A stretch of 64,000 nucleotides of DNA. It comes from Viscum album. Lineage: Eukaryota; Streptophyta; Magnoliopsida; Santalales; Viscaceae. The notes under the pieces are model-generated. The model was not told the DNA's origin. It ran no database searches and worked only from the letters and a program-made list of their open reading frames with translations. The position numbers and the translations under genes were made by a program. Of the stretch, positions 47,904 through 62,552 are shown in pieces (positions within the stretch are counted from its first letter, which is position 1; every line of letters starts with the position of its first letter). Location: contig OY728153.1 of the NCBI GenBank assembly GCA_963277665.1, positions 269,426,250 to 269,490,249 on the forward strand, written 5' to 3'.

Positions 47904-49852
47904 TCATGATCAATGATCAATCCGAAATTTATATGAAAATAAATTTCGTGATCAAAATAATTTAATCAAAGGAAACATATAAGGGATAAAACACTAGAAC
48001 CAAGCATAGGATCATCACACATTATTTATAATTAATTTAATCAATTAAAGATTTTTCTTGCGATAATTATTTATTCCTTAATGGATATAACAATGGATCT
48101 ATGTCGTAACATCATTGTGTTTTAGGATTAAAGAATATATTCCCTCTAGTGGTAATCCACACGTGTTCCAAAAATCACCAAACTACGTCGTAGGAATATC
48201 TAGTTGCTAGCACAGCAGATCTGATCGCTTGCATCGTTCACCTTTGATCACCATCAGAATCACATCCAAAGTGTTCTCTTTGATCTCTCTTGACTTGAGA
48301 ATGGGAGGTGTAGGAAAATTGTATCTCTATTATTGGGAGATTTCTTGGATAATGGATCTCTCTAGGGCTTGATAGGATTATCCATATTCATTATGCACGA
48401 AAAATGAATTAGCTTTATTGAAAAATAATATAATTGGGTTTATATATTACTTGGGTGGAAATAAATAATTGTAAAAGTGCCCTTTATTATTTAATTAAAC
48501 CCTTATGGAACCCCATGTCTAAAATAATGATATTATTATTTCTCGACATGCACTTAAATTGAAAATTAAAATTAAATATTATTTATTCAAATAATATTCA
48601 ATATATTATTTCTCACTGGACCTAAAAAACACAATCCTCCATTACTCCACAGTATTTATAAGGCCTTGAATAAGGTATATTTACTTATAAATAAATATCA
48701 CTAGATTATTCATCAATAAATAAATAAATATTATATTCAGTAAATAGAAAATAAATATTTACTAAATATTATGCTTATATAATATTCTCTTGAATAACTG
48801 GGGATAGAATATATGTGATCAAGCAAACATGAATAATTATGAAACCACATGTGGGGATAATATTTATTCAACCTATTAAATAATAAATAATAATATATAT
48901 TATTTAACTAATATTCTAGATACACTTAGTGTGTGACCCTCTAGGTATCTTTCTTAGCGGAATTAGGGAAATCATCCTAAAGCCCAAGGTTATCGTTTAG
49001 AAACATGCTATAGTACCCATAGAAAAAGACGTTAATTCTGAAATGACTTAATACCTCGTATGGATTCCTTTTATGTAATATAATCAATTTATCATGATAT
49101 CTCTAATCAAATAGGTTGCACACTGGTGCCATCAACTTATGAGATCAATGTCTCTTTCTTTGAATTTTCGAAATCTGAACTTGCCTATAGAACACCATGG
49201 ACAGAGATTTATTTAGGCTATATAATTTACATAAAAGGACCTAAGATTTAAACTTATATTAAAGAGTATAAGGGAAAAATACTTTCTCACATTTTTCATT
49301 AATGTAAAATTACATGTGACGTGCCCAACGTATCCTACCTCTCTGTGGACATATGTCATCACGATTTTCATCAATACATCAAAGTACACAACTTTTAATA
49401 ATCATTAATGATAATATTAAATTATAAGGATCAATACATACGTATGCAGATAAGAACATCCAATGAAACATATAAATGTGGATTTCCTACTGGTGGGTCT
49501 CATTCTCATAATATTCTACACTAGATATTAACAAGGGAATACACCATGAGAATGTGCTTCAAAGTCCTATGAGTCTCCACCCCTAATATCATGTATCATT
49601 TGGGTCCCAAAAATTATATCATCTTACTATAAAACATATTTTTAATAATAGTTTCGTGGTAAATCTATGTTCTCATCATAGTGAGGAACTACTATGACCT
49701 TCTAGTGCGACAACTGCTCTTAGGACATTATCACATACTATGTTACGCAGAAGAACAATCATGATGTGATAATAAGTTTATTAATATTCAAAAATATGAA
49801 TAAAATTTTTATAAAGAATATATAAGTTGGTTTTATGGAACCAAATCCAACA
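47904..49852 (-). mobile_element. Copy 2: copia-like solo LTR
   Basis: Counterpart of 18,780-20,728; the minus-strand TGTTGGATTTGG start is at 49,852. The insertion predates the duplication. Confidence 0.5.
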
Positions 49853-51515
49853 TTCTTAATCATATCAACATAGTTTATCACTAAGGTGTCGTAAAAAAAT
49901 TACCAAGGTTATTCACCAGGGTATTGTAAAATATGTCATCTCTAGAGATTAAATTCTTTAACCAGTTAATTGGAGTTCTATTAGGGAAAAACCTGATATT
50001 TTTTTAATTTTATGTGATCCACATTGATCATAATATGTCATTTTGTTAATGACATGAGGAGAATAAATATGGGTTTCATATAAAAGCATTGAGTATGAAA
50101 GTGACAAAAGGCTTGACCATGAAATCATTTTTAACCCACGGAAGGGGAATGTGGGTTGAGAATATATAAATACCTGAATAAATAAATTATAATAACATAT
50201 AGGTGAGTATCCATTGATAAATAAATGGTTTGGGTATTCACAATATAATAATTTCTCATGTAAAAGAGTGAAATTTGAGAAGTAAATTCAGTAACATGGC
50301 GGGTATAAAATGTGGATATAGAAAAGGGTAAAATTAGATAATATGAAGGTATTCCATTGATAAAACGTTATTTTATAAGGGTATGATCAAAATAATATAA
50401 AAAATAAAATATCCTTTATAAGATGTACTCAAAAATAATTACTTGAATGGAAAAGAAGAACATAGGAATTCCTATACCTTGTAGAGTTGTTCCTAAATGT
50501 TGTAGATGGAACATTGAGAGATTAAGGACACCTTGGGGGACTCTTGGGGAGTAAAATTATCATATCTTCACAGAGAATGGATTTTGAGTGAAGTTGAAGG
50601 GTGAAATGGGTGGTTATTTATAGAAAAAGTGGGGTCTTTGTTTAATAATTTCCAAATACAGGTCTTGGAAATATAGGCTGTGAAAATTGAAAAAAAAACA
50701 TTGTCTTAACCATGGTATTTACTCATAGTTTTGGAAATTTGAGTCAAATTTTATGATGTTTTAATTCATTAGAACCAAAAACCATTTTTTAATACTCCTT
50801 TGGACATGGAAAGTTAAATTTTCCACAAAATAATTCTTTTAAAATCAAATTTTCTAATTTAGACTTGGAAAAGTCGCATATTGGTTTGAAAATTGATTAA
50901 AACCTGTTAAAATACAAAATATTCATAAAATAACATATTTTAAGTCTTGGATTGTGTTTCATTAATTATTACAACATTATAAAATAAATATCGAGTCATA
51001 AAACATGCTAAAAACCTATAACCATATCAGTATTGTTCACTAAAAAATAAATTATTTTAGAAAATTCACAAAAAAACACCCTAACCAAATTTATATGTGT
51101 TGATTTAAAATATAATATTTATTTTATAAAAATAATTTTATAAATTTGATAATTTTAACATTTAAATATAAAATATACTTAATTATTTGAAAATATTCAT
51201 TTTTAAGACAGTCAAATTTTTTACACTTATAAAAAATTCATAAGACATTATAATTTTTTCATTACTATTTAAATAAGAGAATTTTAAAAGACTATTTAAT
51301 TAAAAAATATTATTCATAATACATAATTTTATTATAAAATTTTATATATATTATCTAAAAAAATTGTGTTTTATTTACATCCAAAAATCAATTTATCAAA
51401 ATGGTCTTACTTAAACATATATTTTATTAAACAAAATTATTCTAAAAATGGTATCACTGGGATAAAAATTTTATTCATAAAAAGAAAATTACACTTTATC
51501 TAACTAAGGATTAGA
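49853..51515 (-). mobile_element. Copy 2: LTR L4, proximal part
   Basis: Counterpart of 20,729-22,390, with the TATA-like box at 50,614-50,623. Confidence 0.5.
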
Positions 51516-51555
51516 CATGTAACCTCTTATTATACATGTGTACACCCTAAGGGTA

Positions 51556-52945
51556 AGGTGTGCAATGGTGGTAGTTTCATGGGGTGGCTCGGATAACATT
51601 GATCTAATGGTAATCTCTACTAACTTGAATTTATCTCATTTGAAATTTAGTTCAAGCCTTACTTGCTGAAGTTCATCATGGGTTTGGTCAAGGGAGAACC
51701 CCAATGACGCTACCTCTCTCCCATGTTCTAACAAATGTGATTCAAACGGCATGACTCTGCTGGTTAATACAATTTTTTCTCTTTTCTGTATCAGTTATAC
51801 TTTATCATTACTACTTATAAACATAAATTATAACAGTCAAAAATATTACCAACGGTTATATTTCACAATGGTTATATTGAACAATAGTCATATTTAACCA
51901 ATGTTTATATAATGTTCAATTCCTAATTGTCACATTTACCTTTATACAGTATAAATACCACTTAATTATTTCAATCAATATTCCTTAAAATTATTCCTAA
52001 GGTTATATTTTCATTTTATAATATGTTGATTGTATTACTAATATTTTGTTTCTTTTCTATAGTGTTGTTTGTGGGAGGGATGATTCTAGCATGTTGGAGT
52101 GATCCATATTTTTCCATTTTAGATTCTCTATTGTATAATTTCTATCCAATTGTAATTTTTGTAATTTTCCTTGGTTTCGTAGCTGGCTAATGTAATTATA
52201 TTTATTAATCAGATAAGATTTTGTTGGTTCCTTTATATTTTTTACTTGTATAATGTTATATATCAAATGTTTTTTCAATAAACTAATATCATTTAAAAAT
52301 ATTTGGTGTTTACAATGAATCTTTAATCCAAAGTTCTATGCACTAACTAAGGGAAAGAATAACCACAAACATCTGGACCAATCAAATAGAAATAAATCCA
52401 ACATAAGAAAAACAACGAAGGGTGAGATCATCTTAGGAAAAAGCTAAATAAAGTAGAATACATCCTCAACACGACCCATAATTTATATGAATCAAAAACC
52501 CTATAAAGTTAATGAATAAGAAAGTTTAAAGATAGGAAAAACTATGTCAAAAGGAATTAATAAACCTCCCTTAATGATCACACATACCCCCTTTAATAGG
52601 TGTAACTATGTTCACAAGACCAGGTAGTCTATTTAGTTACTTCAAGATTCTAAAACTGATGACACCATGATAAGGTGGGTATTCACCATGCTCATGGTGG
52701 TCTCAGTTACACCATACCTTGGAACCTGACACACTGACATACCGTGTTAGGGTGTATAAACTTTGGTTGTTTTTTATCACCATACCTTGTATTATGTCAT
52801 GGTGGATACCAAATTGTTTTTAGCGCATACGGAGACTCTCCATGCCTCATGCTCGAGACCACACCCTATGTTGTGCATATTGGTCCTAACCATGGTACAA
52901 AGGTGATCCTTGGGATCAAAATAGCTTGGATTGTGGCATGGTCTA
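51556..52945. other. Copy 2: SINE-like piece, copia-like LTR fragment and unassigned DNA
   Basis: Counterpart of 22,430-23,819. The SINE-like part (51,556-51,780) has an altered end, ACAAATGTGATTCAAACGGC. The copia-like fragment is at about 51,806-52,286. The rest is unassigned. Confidence 0.3.
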
Positions 52946-54884
52946 TGTAACATATCGCCCCTCCTCGTGGGCTTGAGAAGTGATGGTTGTACTAAAAGGA
53001 TTTGAGTGACTCACCAAGACACCAAATGATGGAAATAAATTTCAAAGACTTCACAAAAAATTAGGGATGATTTTCCCATTAAAATAAAACAACCAAAACA
53101 TAAGAAGAAATAAGAAAAACAGACTATATGATTCATGAGTAAAGAAATACAACTCAAAGAGTAACCAAACCTACAAAAATCTATATCATAGTACAATGAG
53201 GAAACCAAGACCAACAAAACTCAAAGACACAGAAGAAATCAACTTAGAAATTCCTAACATACTCCAAGATCCCAGCCTATAATCCATACCCATGGTATCA
53301 TGATGCATCACTAAAGAAATGAGATACCTTTCATTTACCTATGTCTTGGTATAAAATATTTTCAAATGCACCAACGTGACCAAGTAGGGGTGATTATAAA
53401 ACTCAGTAGGATTTATACAATGACTTAACAACTCACGAAACTAGGATAGAATATGTTAGTACATTTATATAAAATAGTTTATAATAATTTAAAGTAGTTT
53501 ATATCATATTTAAAATATTTTTCCAAACAAAACAATTTTCCATGGGAAGGAACCAAACAAGTATTTATAAAATTTCACACTTCCATTTGTCAATTCCATT
53601 TGGCATACCCATTCCACACATCCACACATTCATGCCCAGGTGACTATTACATACTCATGAGTGGTCTCTCCTTGATCTACCAAGTCATCACAAGGTAACC
53701 ATTACCAAGTTCCCTAATGGAACATGCCCCTTCCATAGGATCATTTCAATGAAAATAAACTCACACCAATAATATATGATAAAACCCATTCTAAATCATT
53801 CCAATCCATTTCAATAAAACGTTTATTTTATTGAAAACAATTTCACTAACATTTTCCATACATCAAAACCATACCATAATTTTAAAACCATCATTTTAAA
53901 ATCATGAACCAAATGCACTTTCAACAAAACAAACCAATTTTCACAATTTTACAAAACCATCACTAAAGAGGTTTTCCATCACAAATACACAAAAATTTCA
54001 TAATTTAATTCAATAAATTCAATCAATTTGAAACTAAACCATCAATTTCTGATCAAGAGGAGTCGATAGTGAAGTCACCTACCACTAAAACTTAGGAGAA
54101 GATGAATAATTGCACAAAACTCCAAAAATATGGCTTGAAACACCTAAAAAATCATTTGATCATGTTCTATTCAACTAAAATAATAATATATCATCATTAT
54201 TGGAATCAAAAATCATGAATACATCTGCATTATACAATATCCATGATTCCAAGAGAGGTAATAAGAAGAAAATTAGGGAAAATGATGATGAGCGATAACT
54301 TACCAACAAATTCAGCCTCCAACTCACCTAGATTTGCCTCAGAATCACTATAGAATCAAGATAAAAGGTCTCCACAACAAATAAAAGAAGTGGAATTAAG
54401 TTTATGACCTCATTAAGGGAAAACTTAGTAGTTTAGGGAGTAAATTGAGTTATATCCACTATTTTTGGATCAAATTTATAATGGTGCCCAATTAGGGCCC
54501 ACAGTTAGGAAAACTTTAGACTAAATGTGCATGATCCACTACCTCTAAACACCCCTCATATGGTTGGATTACACAGTTATAAAAATTGTGCACCAATCGT
54601 GAAATTGCACTTTTTCTAGCATTGAATGGTTTCTATTGAAAATCTGCATGTTTTGGCAAATATGTGTTCTTAGATGTGTGCCTACCCAATTCCCACTATT
54701 TTAGTTTCATGGTTTCTTGAGAGTTGTTTCACAATTTCTACTAACTGTACTCGAACTGTTAACCTCTAGAAAAGCGTAAAAACATTTCAAAACTCCTCCA
54801 AACCTCCTAAAACATATCCTAATTACTTTATATACCTAAAATACATAAATAAAGGGTTGTGTACCTAAAACTGGGGGTGTTATA
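52946..54884 (-). mobile_element. Copy 2: LTR L5 of element 4
   Basis: Counterpart of 23,820-25,758. The decayed TA start is shared with copy 1, so that change predates the duplication. Confidence 0.65.
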
Positions 54885-54897
54885 TTCTCACAAACAC

Positions 54898-55240
54898 TAG
54901 TATTTTTATCCCTAAAAAGTTGAAAACCAGAGTTTCCCTTGAATAATTTTGGCCATTTCTTCAGCATTTCCTTTTTATGCTCCCATTATTCTTCATGAAT
55001 CTGGCCATGTTTCCATAAAACATGCACTAGACTGATCCTTTTCCCATGAAATACATTCTCTTTCCTATCCATAATTTTTACTCAGACATGAACCAACATA
55101 ACATTCGACTCTAGGTCAATGTGATCCCATCGAATCACATGGTTAGGATCTAGTTGATACTTTCTTAGCTGAGATCCATGAAACAAATTATTCACTGAAC
55201 TGAACCTTAGTGGAAAATTCAACTGATATTCCACCTCACT
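54898..55240 (-). pseudogene. Copy 2: element 4 pol C-terminus with chromodomain
   Basis: Counterpart of 25,772-26,114; the same minus-strand phase reads the linker and chromodomain, ending at the LTR of element 2. Small private differences occur near 54,960, 55,000 and 55,190. Confidence 0.88.
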
Positions 55241-56256
55241 TGTAAAGACCCGAAAATTTCAAGAAATTTTTTTTCTTAAATACTTTGGAGTTTTACGAGT
55301 CTGCAGTTTCTGACGGCGCCTGATTCTGAGACCCGGTGTGCCCAGAATCAATTTCTGAAGTTTTGTTCAGGTACGTTCAGTAAACATACATGAAAGTTTT
55401 TCTATATTTTGAACCGGTGCTCCGAATTGAAATCTGAGGGCACCAATGAACTCGCGGCCCCGGTAATTACTTAAGGGGACCTTTACTGCAATTTCTTTTG
55501 CTCGGGAGGAGAAGTTAATTTTTGGGGATTTATATTAAATTAAATAAAATTGTTGTACAATTTTATTGTTTAAGAGTTTGTTATTTTCTACAAGGGGGAG
55601 TTAGAGGTTGGGCCCACACCCACATAACCTCCCATGAGAGGATAATGTGTGGTGGGTCCCACACAATCCCCTAACCCTTCAACTCCCCATTAACTCCCCT
55701 TCATTTAATTTGACAACTCCTCTCTTTTGAATTTTAAACTCTCCACCTCCCTCTCATTAATTATTCCAACACAATTAATTAATGACTTAATTAATTAATT
55801 TGTGGGTAAACAATTCTTTTGAATTGTTTTCAATTGCATGAAGATTCTACTTTATTGGGGAAATCCTTTCTAAAATATTTTCTTGGAAAATATTTGGTGG
55901 TGGAACCATTGGAGAATTAGAGGAGAGCTTCATTCTTCCACGAAGAACGTCACACTCTCTCGGAAAAGAACGCTCCACAACTTCTCCTACCTTCTTCTTC
56001 CTCTATGTCAAGGGAGAATACACCGCTTGTGAGAAGCTTCGCCTATGACAACGACTCTTCCTCCAATGTCGAAGGGACGACACCGTTCTTCCGCAACGCT
56101 AGACTACCGTGACGCTCGTCTTCCGCGGCTCGACAATGTGTGACGTCAATTACGAGGTAGGGGCTTTGCTTCAATTTTAATTGAATAAAATTGTTCTTTT
56201 TCCTTCTTTGAAACCATGATTTATCTTGGGACATTTGATATTGCCTAACGCGGAGG

Positions 56257-56847
56257 ATGCGGACCAAATGCACATGGCCCGATGACCCTCTGTTGATCCT
56301 TGTTTTATTTCAATGGATGTGGAGACAGAAGAGGTGGTGGCGACCGGAGGAAGCAGCGGCCATATGACAGTCACGTGGAGAGGAACAGTGGCACGTATCC
56401 GCAAGCCGCTCGGTCGAAGAAGAACCGGCCGGCTGAAGCCGGTCGGGGTGGAGGATCGCGGCGCCTCTAAGGCGCCGCGGGGCGGAGAACTGTGGGTCGC
56501 ACTCCGCGTACTGCTTTGGCGGTGAACCGGTTGGATCATCAGTTGACAGGGTTGAAGAGGCAGCGGCACCTGCAGGTGCCGCGCGGGAGGACAGCAGCCC
56601 GCCCATGCGGGCCGCTCGCGTCGGGAAGACCGGTCGGCTTTGGCCGACTGGACAGGAGGGCGGCGCCACCGATTCGAGAGGTCGGGGGGGTCGGGCCGCC
56701 TTCCACGGGTCGGTTCGTGTCCCACCAGGCCGGGCTGTGCATTATCGGGTCGGGCCGACCCCTTAGCCAGGTCGGACCCACCGAGCCAGAACGGGCCGAC
56801 CCGCCAGCCCACCGGGCTTGACGGGCCTGGCCCGTTTTGCTTAAATG
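56257..56847. other. Copy 2: GC-rich inverted-repeat cluster
   Basis: The 9-bp stem at 56,457-56,479 and the 20-bp palindrome at 56,563-56,582 are unchanged. The stem at 56,630-56,651 has one C-to-T change at 56,649 that turns a G-C pair into a G-T wobble, so all stems can still form in RNA. Confidence 0.8.
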
Positions 56848-57217
56848 AGAATAAATTCACGACCGTGCGTCCGATCGACGCGCCGTCTACGGCACTGGGA
56901 CCCTCACGACGAAGTGGTACTTTTACAATACTCTAAGTGAGTTTTGTATGACTTTGGAAAATGGCTGGGTTTGGAACAAGCGTAATTCCAACCGGGACCC
57001 TGGAACGGAAAAGCCAATATCTCTCAGACTGAGCATCTGATTGAGGTGTCGTCTGTCGCATTGGGTTCCTTTTGAAAAGAAGGAACTTTGGGATACATCA
57101 AATCTAGACTTCGTGATATTTGATGTATCGAACCCTTGGCTCGAGGAGCGGACCCTCCCGGAATCGAGCGTGTTCTGTGCGGGAACCCTAGAGCTGGCTG
57201 CGACTGCGACGACTACC

Positions 57218-57487
57218 GTACTGGAATCCTCCATGGGTTCGACGGTGACAACAACTGTACTGGAATCCTCTGTGGGTTTGACAACGATGACTACTATACT
57301 TTTATCCTAAGTAGGTCTGACAGTTTGACTTCTGTACTTGTAACCTAAGTGGGTCTGACAGTTTGACTTTTGTACTTGTATCCTGAGTGGGTCTGACAGA
57401 GTAGCTGGTCTAGTATCCTACGTGGGTTCGACAGCTTAGTTGGTCTAGTATCCTACGTGGGTCCGATAGCTTATATGAATCAGTGAC
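57218..57487. repeat. Copy 2: 39-bp tandem array in L6
   Basis: Same unit number and order as 28,091-28,360, with scattered substitutions. Confidence 0.85.
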
Positions 57488-58272
57488 TACATCTAATCAT
57501 CTCAATCGCTATACAAAAGATGTATACCTGTGTGAGATGAGTCTTGACTTTCAATCATTATCATCAATGTGATTGACTTTCTTTCATGTGTGGACTGGGT
57601 TTTTCTTTGGCTCAAGAGTTGGAGTCGAACTCTGATTGATAACTTAGGTATATGTATGGGTATATACCTAAGTAGAGTTGTTTGATACTTCGTGATTGTA
57701 TCTTTATTCTTTAGTTTATCATTCATGGATTCTGGGAGACCTTCGGGGGTCTCGGGGTCCCTACTGAGTATTGTATACTCACCCCTGCACGGGCTTTGCC
57801 CGCACTACGTTGTGTTGGATGCAGACGATGGACAACACTGATCGAGGTGGAGGCTTGTGGAGTTGGATGGTACTCGGAGGTGGACCACTTGGCGAGACGT
57901 ACACAGAGCGAACGTCCGGACCCGAGGTGCTGGGGAGGCCATCTGTACCCACCCTTCAGGTGGGATTCCCGGAGGACGACTCAGTGGTTTTTGTTTTACT
58001 TTACTACAGTTGTACTAGATTTTCATTTGTACTGTACTTACTGTTGGGCTTATATTTCCAGACCCTTTCCTTTCAGCACTTACTTTTGTATTTAGTATTA
58101 CTTAGTGATATCTTCTGTTGCGTACTATGTTGTGTTTGTTTACTTTTATAAAGGTAATGTCTTCCCTTTTTATCAGGATTTATGCCTTTGGTGCTAGTCT
58201 CCAACCCCTAGCCTATGGAAGGCGAGCTTGGGGTAGTCACGACACGGGCCCCGAGGACAGGTCATGACAAAT

Positions 58273-58284
58273 TGGTATCAGAGG
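58273..58284 (+). other. Copy 2: element 2 primer-binding site
   Basis: TGGTATCAGAGG follows the LTR end after AAT. It is closer to the usual initiator tRNA-Met PBS than copy 1. Confidence 0.85.
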
Positions 58285-58562
58285 ATTCGGTTCTACCACA
58301 GAACTCAGAACTTTGATCTTTCTTTTCTGTGAATCAATAGTGTTAAGAGTATTGAGTGTGGATTTTAGTCCAGGGAGTCCAGTGTTGGTACGGAGACTGA
58401 CATATCCATACACCAGGACCCTGGCCACTGATTTCCGACTCAGTGCATGAAAAAACTGATTGCATGTGTGTTTCAAAATTTTTCTTTATGATTACATTGT
58501 GTTAGCTCACCAGGTATATTGTTTTGACCATGGCGCACCTATTTCTTTTCCAGATTGACCCA

Positions 58563-60713
58563 CGAAGGCAGCCAGCTAGGGTTCCAAGTTACGTATGAGA
58601 TGGTAGCCCACCGAGTGATGAGGCCTTGGTGCAGGGCCCCATCACAGTGGAGGCACCAGTGGGACCACTACCCGCTAGGCCACCGATACCACCAGCCCCA
58701 GCAGCAGAGAGTGCACGTTGTCTGAGTGCATTGCACGAGTTCCAGCGATAGAGGTCGCCCAGGTTCCACGGAGAGACGGACTCATAGGCATCTGAGGATT
58801 GGCTGGAGGCTATCGTCGGAGTTTTCAGATTGGTAGGGACATCAGCCGACCTTATGGTGATCCTTACCGTGAGTCTCCTGCACGCAGCATCAAGTAGATG
58901 GTGGAGCCTAATTCTCCAGTTGCATGAAGAGGCATTTTTACTCTGGACGGACTTCTAGAGTATCTTCCGCTCGGAGTTTGTTCCAGCCACCCTTCGTGCG
59001 GTGAGGATACAGGAGTTACTTCATCTGCAACAGGGCAGTATGACAGTAGCTCAGTACTTAGCGAGGTTCACCGACCTCTCACCCTACTCCACGGACATGG
59101 TACGGGACCCGTTCTTCAGGGCCCAAACCTTCGAACAGGGACTGCGGCATTAGATCAGGGCTTTTATGATTCCCCTTAGCATCCCTACGCAGGAAGGGGT
59201 ATTGGAGTGATCCATTCTAGTGGAGAGTTTTCTCACTGATCAGTCAATAGTGGCGAGACCCACTACAGGGTGACACGTAGCGGATTCTTCTAAAGCTGGT
59301 AGTAGATAGTTGAAGCAGAGGTCCAAGCGGACCAAGCCATCAGGAGGGAGACATCAGGTTACAGGTTCGGTTGTGTGGGGAACCTGAAACAGAGCCATCT
59401 ATATGAGGAGCAGGCAGTGCTATGCATGCGGCGGGCAGGGTAACATGGCTCGAGACTGTCTGACCCTCCAAGCAGACGAGTAGCAGATAGTAGAGGGACC
59501 TCCCAGGCAAAGGCAGAGGTTCGACCATGGTGGTCCTCAGGGAGCAGGCGGACGTGGCAGAGCATCTGGCCGACCAGCGGGTGGTGGAGGATGTTTCAAG
59601 GCTCTACCACCACCACCACCAAGAGGTCCACCCCGACCACAGGGAGTTGGCGGACAGAGGCTGGCTCATCTCCAAGCAGTCAAGCCTTACGACCACGGAA
59701 CACCTGATAAGATTCGAGGTATTGTTTGTGTCTACTCTACCCTTGCTGCAGTACTTATAGACACAGGTGCGGGTCATTATTTTATTGTCGCTGCCCTTGT
59801 TCGGATCTCAAAGATTCCTACGGAGCTATTGGCTTGATCCTTACGGCTAGAGAGTCTTATGGGAGTAGAATCGATTATTACGCACTGGTTTCGGCAGTGT
59901 GAGATTACTCTAGGAGGTGAGAGCTTTGGCTGGGATCTTCTTGTAGAGGCGTCGAGGCCTTACGACGTCATCCTGGGTATGGACTGGTTATCTACCATCC
60001 ATTCTCAAATTGAATATATTAGGAGAAAAGTGTGGTGTGTCCACAGGGATGAGAGCAGGTTCACCTTCATCGGCGAGAAGGGAGCCTTTGCAGCGCAGGA
60101 TAGACTTATGCAAAGGAGAGGGCAGCCGATCACACATTAGTTGGCTAGTCTCATCCTTGGAGCAGTTGATGTGCGGAGTCTAAGTTTTCCTATTATGGTG
60201 GATCAGTATGCGGATGTTTTTCCTGACGACGTTCCATGACTAAGTCCTCACAGAGAGGTAGACTTCTACATAGACTTGTACCCTAGGACAGTACTGATAT
60301 CTACTCCAGCATATCGGATGGCTCTCGCCGAGCTTCATGAGCTGCGAGTACAGTTGGAGGACTTGCAGGGGAAGGGATTTATCTGACCCAGTGTTTCACT
60401 CTGGGCATCTCCGATTTTGTTCGCCAAGAAGGTGGATGGGAGCTTGAGACTGTGTGTCGACTACCGTCGTCTGAATCAGGTGACCGTGAAGAACAAGTAC
60501 CCACTCCTGATGATTGACGACCTCTTTGATATGGTCAAGGGAGCACGATGGTTCTCGAAGATAGACCTCTGATCATGTTATCACCAGCTTAGAGTTTGAG
60601 ATGAGGATGTGTAGAAGGCGGCCTTCAGGTCTCGGTATGGCCACTATGAGTTCTTAGTTATGCCCTTAGGCATAACCAACGCTCCAGCAGTGTTCATGAG
60701 TCTCATGAACTGC
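58563..60713 (+). pseudogene. Copy 2: element 2 gag-protease-RT, truncated
   Basis: Same single phase and same truncation as 29,436-31,586. Differences from copy 1: CAG instead of TAG at 58,632 and 60,366, TAG instead of CAG at 58,749, and the zinc-knuckle histidine changed to asparagine (codon 59,442-59,444; knuckle 59,418-59,459). The protease active site reads DTGAGHYF from 59,760, and the PFG motif of RT has become PLG near 60,668. Other stops are shared. It can encode no working polyprotein. Confidence 0.92.
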
Positions 60714-61022
60714 TAAATCCCAGCATTATCAAGCTAGATCCTCTAGCAAATTTTTTTCCAACTTGACTTTCAGTTCAATTGGGGTGGCTTGGAAATCAAA
60801 TATTTGATTCATCCTATTTATCCATACTTTTAATTTTTCTAGTTATAAATCACCCCAAAAGATGGGTGGATTCTGATTTTGGAATCGAACTGAATGTTTA
60901 ACTTGTCGAGGTTCATCCTACCTATTTCCTCTCTCTATAGCTTGAAAAGATTGAACAATATAATGAACCAGCTATTGGTCCACCTATGGATCAGGTGAAA
61001 CCACATTCTCAACGGCCTCTTC

Positions 61023-62529
61023 TGATTGGTTTCTGACAGTCTAAAAGGGTATCATTATTTCCCTATGGGTCTCATAAAAATAAAAAAAATTATAAAAAAT
61101 CAAACCATGCTACTCAATTAATTAAAATTTAGTGCTAGGAGAGTTCAAGTTTGAACTGATGGAGACGATGAATTAGTTTTATTAGGTTTTCAAAATATTT
61201 TATTTATTTAAATTGAAGAAATAGGTGAAGAAAATATGGTTTTGATTGATTTCAAGAAAACAACATATGAAAACAAAGAACATTGAATGTTTTATAATCA
61301 CATTTTAAAATAATTCTTAGGTTTTTTAGTTTTAAGGTCTAAGTGCAATTGTATTTTTATAAAATAATTTGGTTAATCCATATTTGGTGTCAGAATTGAG
61401 ATGATTGAGATCCCATGGTCAAGGTATCACTTCTTTAATGTAGAAATCCCATATTTCCCTTGGTCTAGTAATTTAGGGTTTTGTCAAATCAAGTTTATCT
61501 TAATACCATTTTTAAACATGGTCACCCTCAATGAAACAATGAGCATGCCTTAATTCAGGGTAACCAGTTGCAAAATTTATAATGTTCCTTTTAGATTCAA
61601 ATACCAATGGTCAAGATAAAAGTAAAAGAAAGGTATTCAAAACTGATTCAATAAATTTCATCAAACAAAATACGTGAATAAAAAAAGAAATAAATCCAAC
61701 TTCACCTTCCCCCTTCTACTATATAACCCTAGAATAAGACAGGTTTACTCTCTCACCCTAGTTATGAGAGAATAGAAGGTAAGAAATAAATAAAATTAAA
61801 TAATAATGAAAAACAGAGATAAAATCATTGAGGACCTTGCACGGTGTAGATTCTCACTTCAAGATTTGGTCCCCCAAATCCCTTTGACAGCAAGAGATTA
61901 GCCGTCTATTTATAGACTCTATATAGGATCATGCAGTAATCAATGGAATTTGGGATGGGTCAAAAGGTGGTAATAAGTGCGTCCAGGGTCATAAAACATG
62001 TCAAAACGCTAAAATATGTTGAATCTGGCCATTTTTGGGTTATCCTAACCTTTACATGTCATGTAGTGATTACACAGCGTGTAAATTATGCACCATGTGT
62101 ATCAAATTTATGGCTTTTAGGCCTTCTAGGTCATATTAACATGTATCACATCATGAAACATGTCATCTTCACTATGAGCTTGTTTCTTCCACTTCAGGGA
62201 TTTTATTTATTTCACGAATTTCACTGGTTTATGATGTGTAATGATTACACAGTGTGTAAAGTCAACTTTAAGCTTCAAAATCCTTGTTTACCCACAGTTC
62301 TTCAATTTTGTGCCCTGGAAGTGCTCCATGATCATCCATCTTTATTAAAAACCTTCTTTTAAGTGGATATCAAGATTGTTTCCACTCCTTTTTCTCATCT
62401 CCCATAACATATATCATCCTTATAAAAATAAATAAAACATCAAGTGTACAGAAATACATTAAGAATAAAAATCATCATAATAAATGCATTTTATTATCCA
62501 AAATGTAAGTAATAAATGAACTTATGAAA
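61023..62529 (-). mobile_element. Copy 2: LTR A of the Athila/Tat-like element
   Basis: Counterpart of 31,895-33,401, with the minus-strand TATA-like box at 61,907-61,915 and the purine tract on the minus strand at 62,530-62,552. Confidence 0.7.
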
Positions 62530-62552
62530 CCCCCCACCCACCCAGCCACACT

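Larger units (their letters stand above)
55241..58269 (+). mobile_element. Copy 2: 5' LTR of element 2 (L6)
   Basis: Runs from TGTAAAGACCCG to GGTCATGACA. All internal parts are kept: GC island (about 56,257-56,847), 39-bp array and hairpins. The longest chance frame (56,177-56,860, minus strand, 227 codons) is open here but split by a frame change in copy 1, which argues against coding. Confidence 0.85.
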
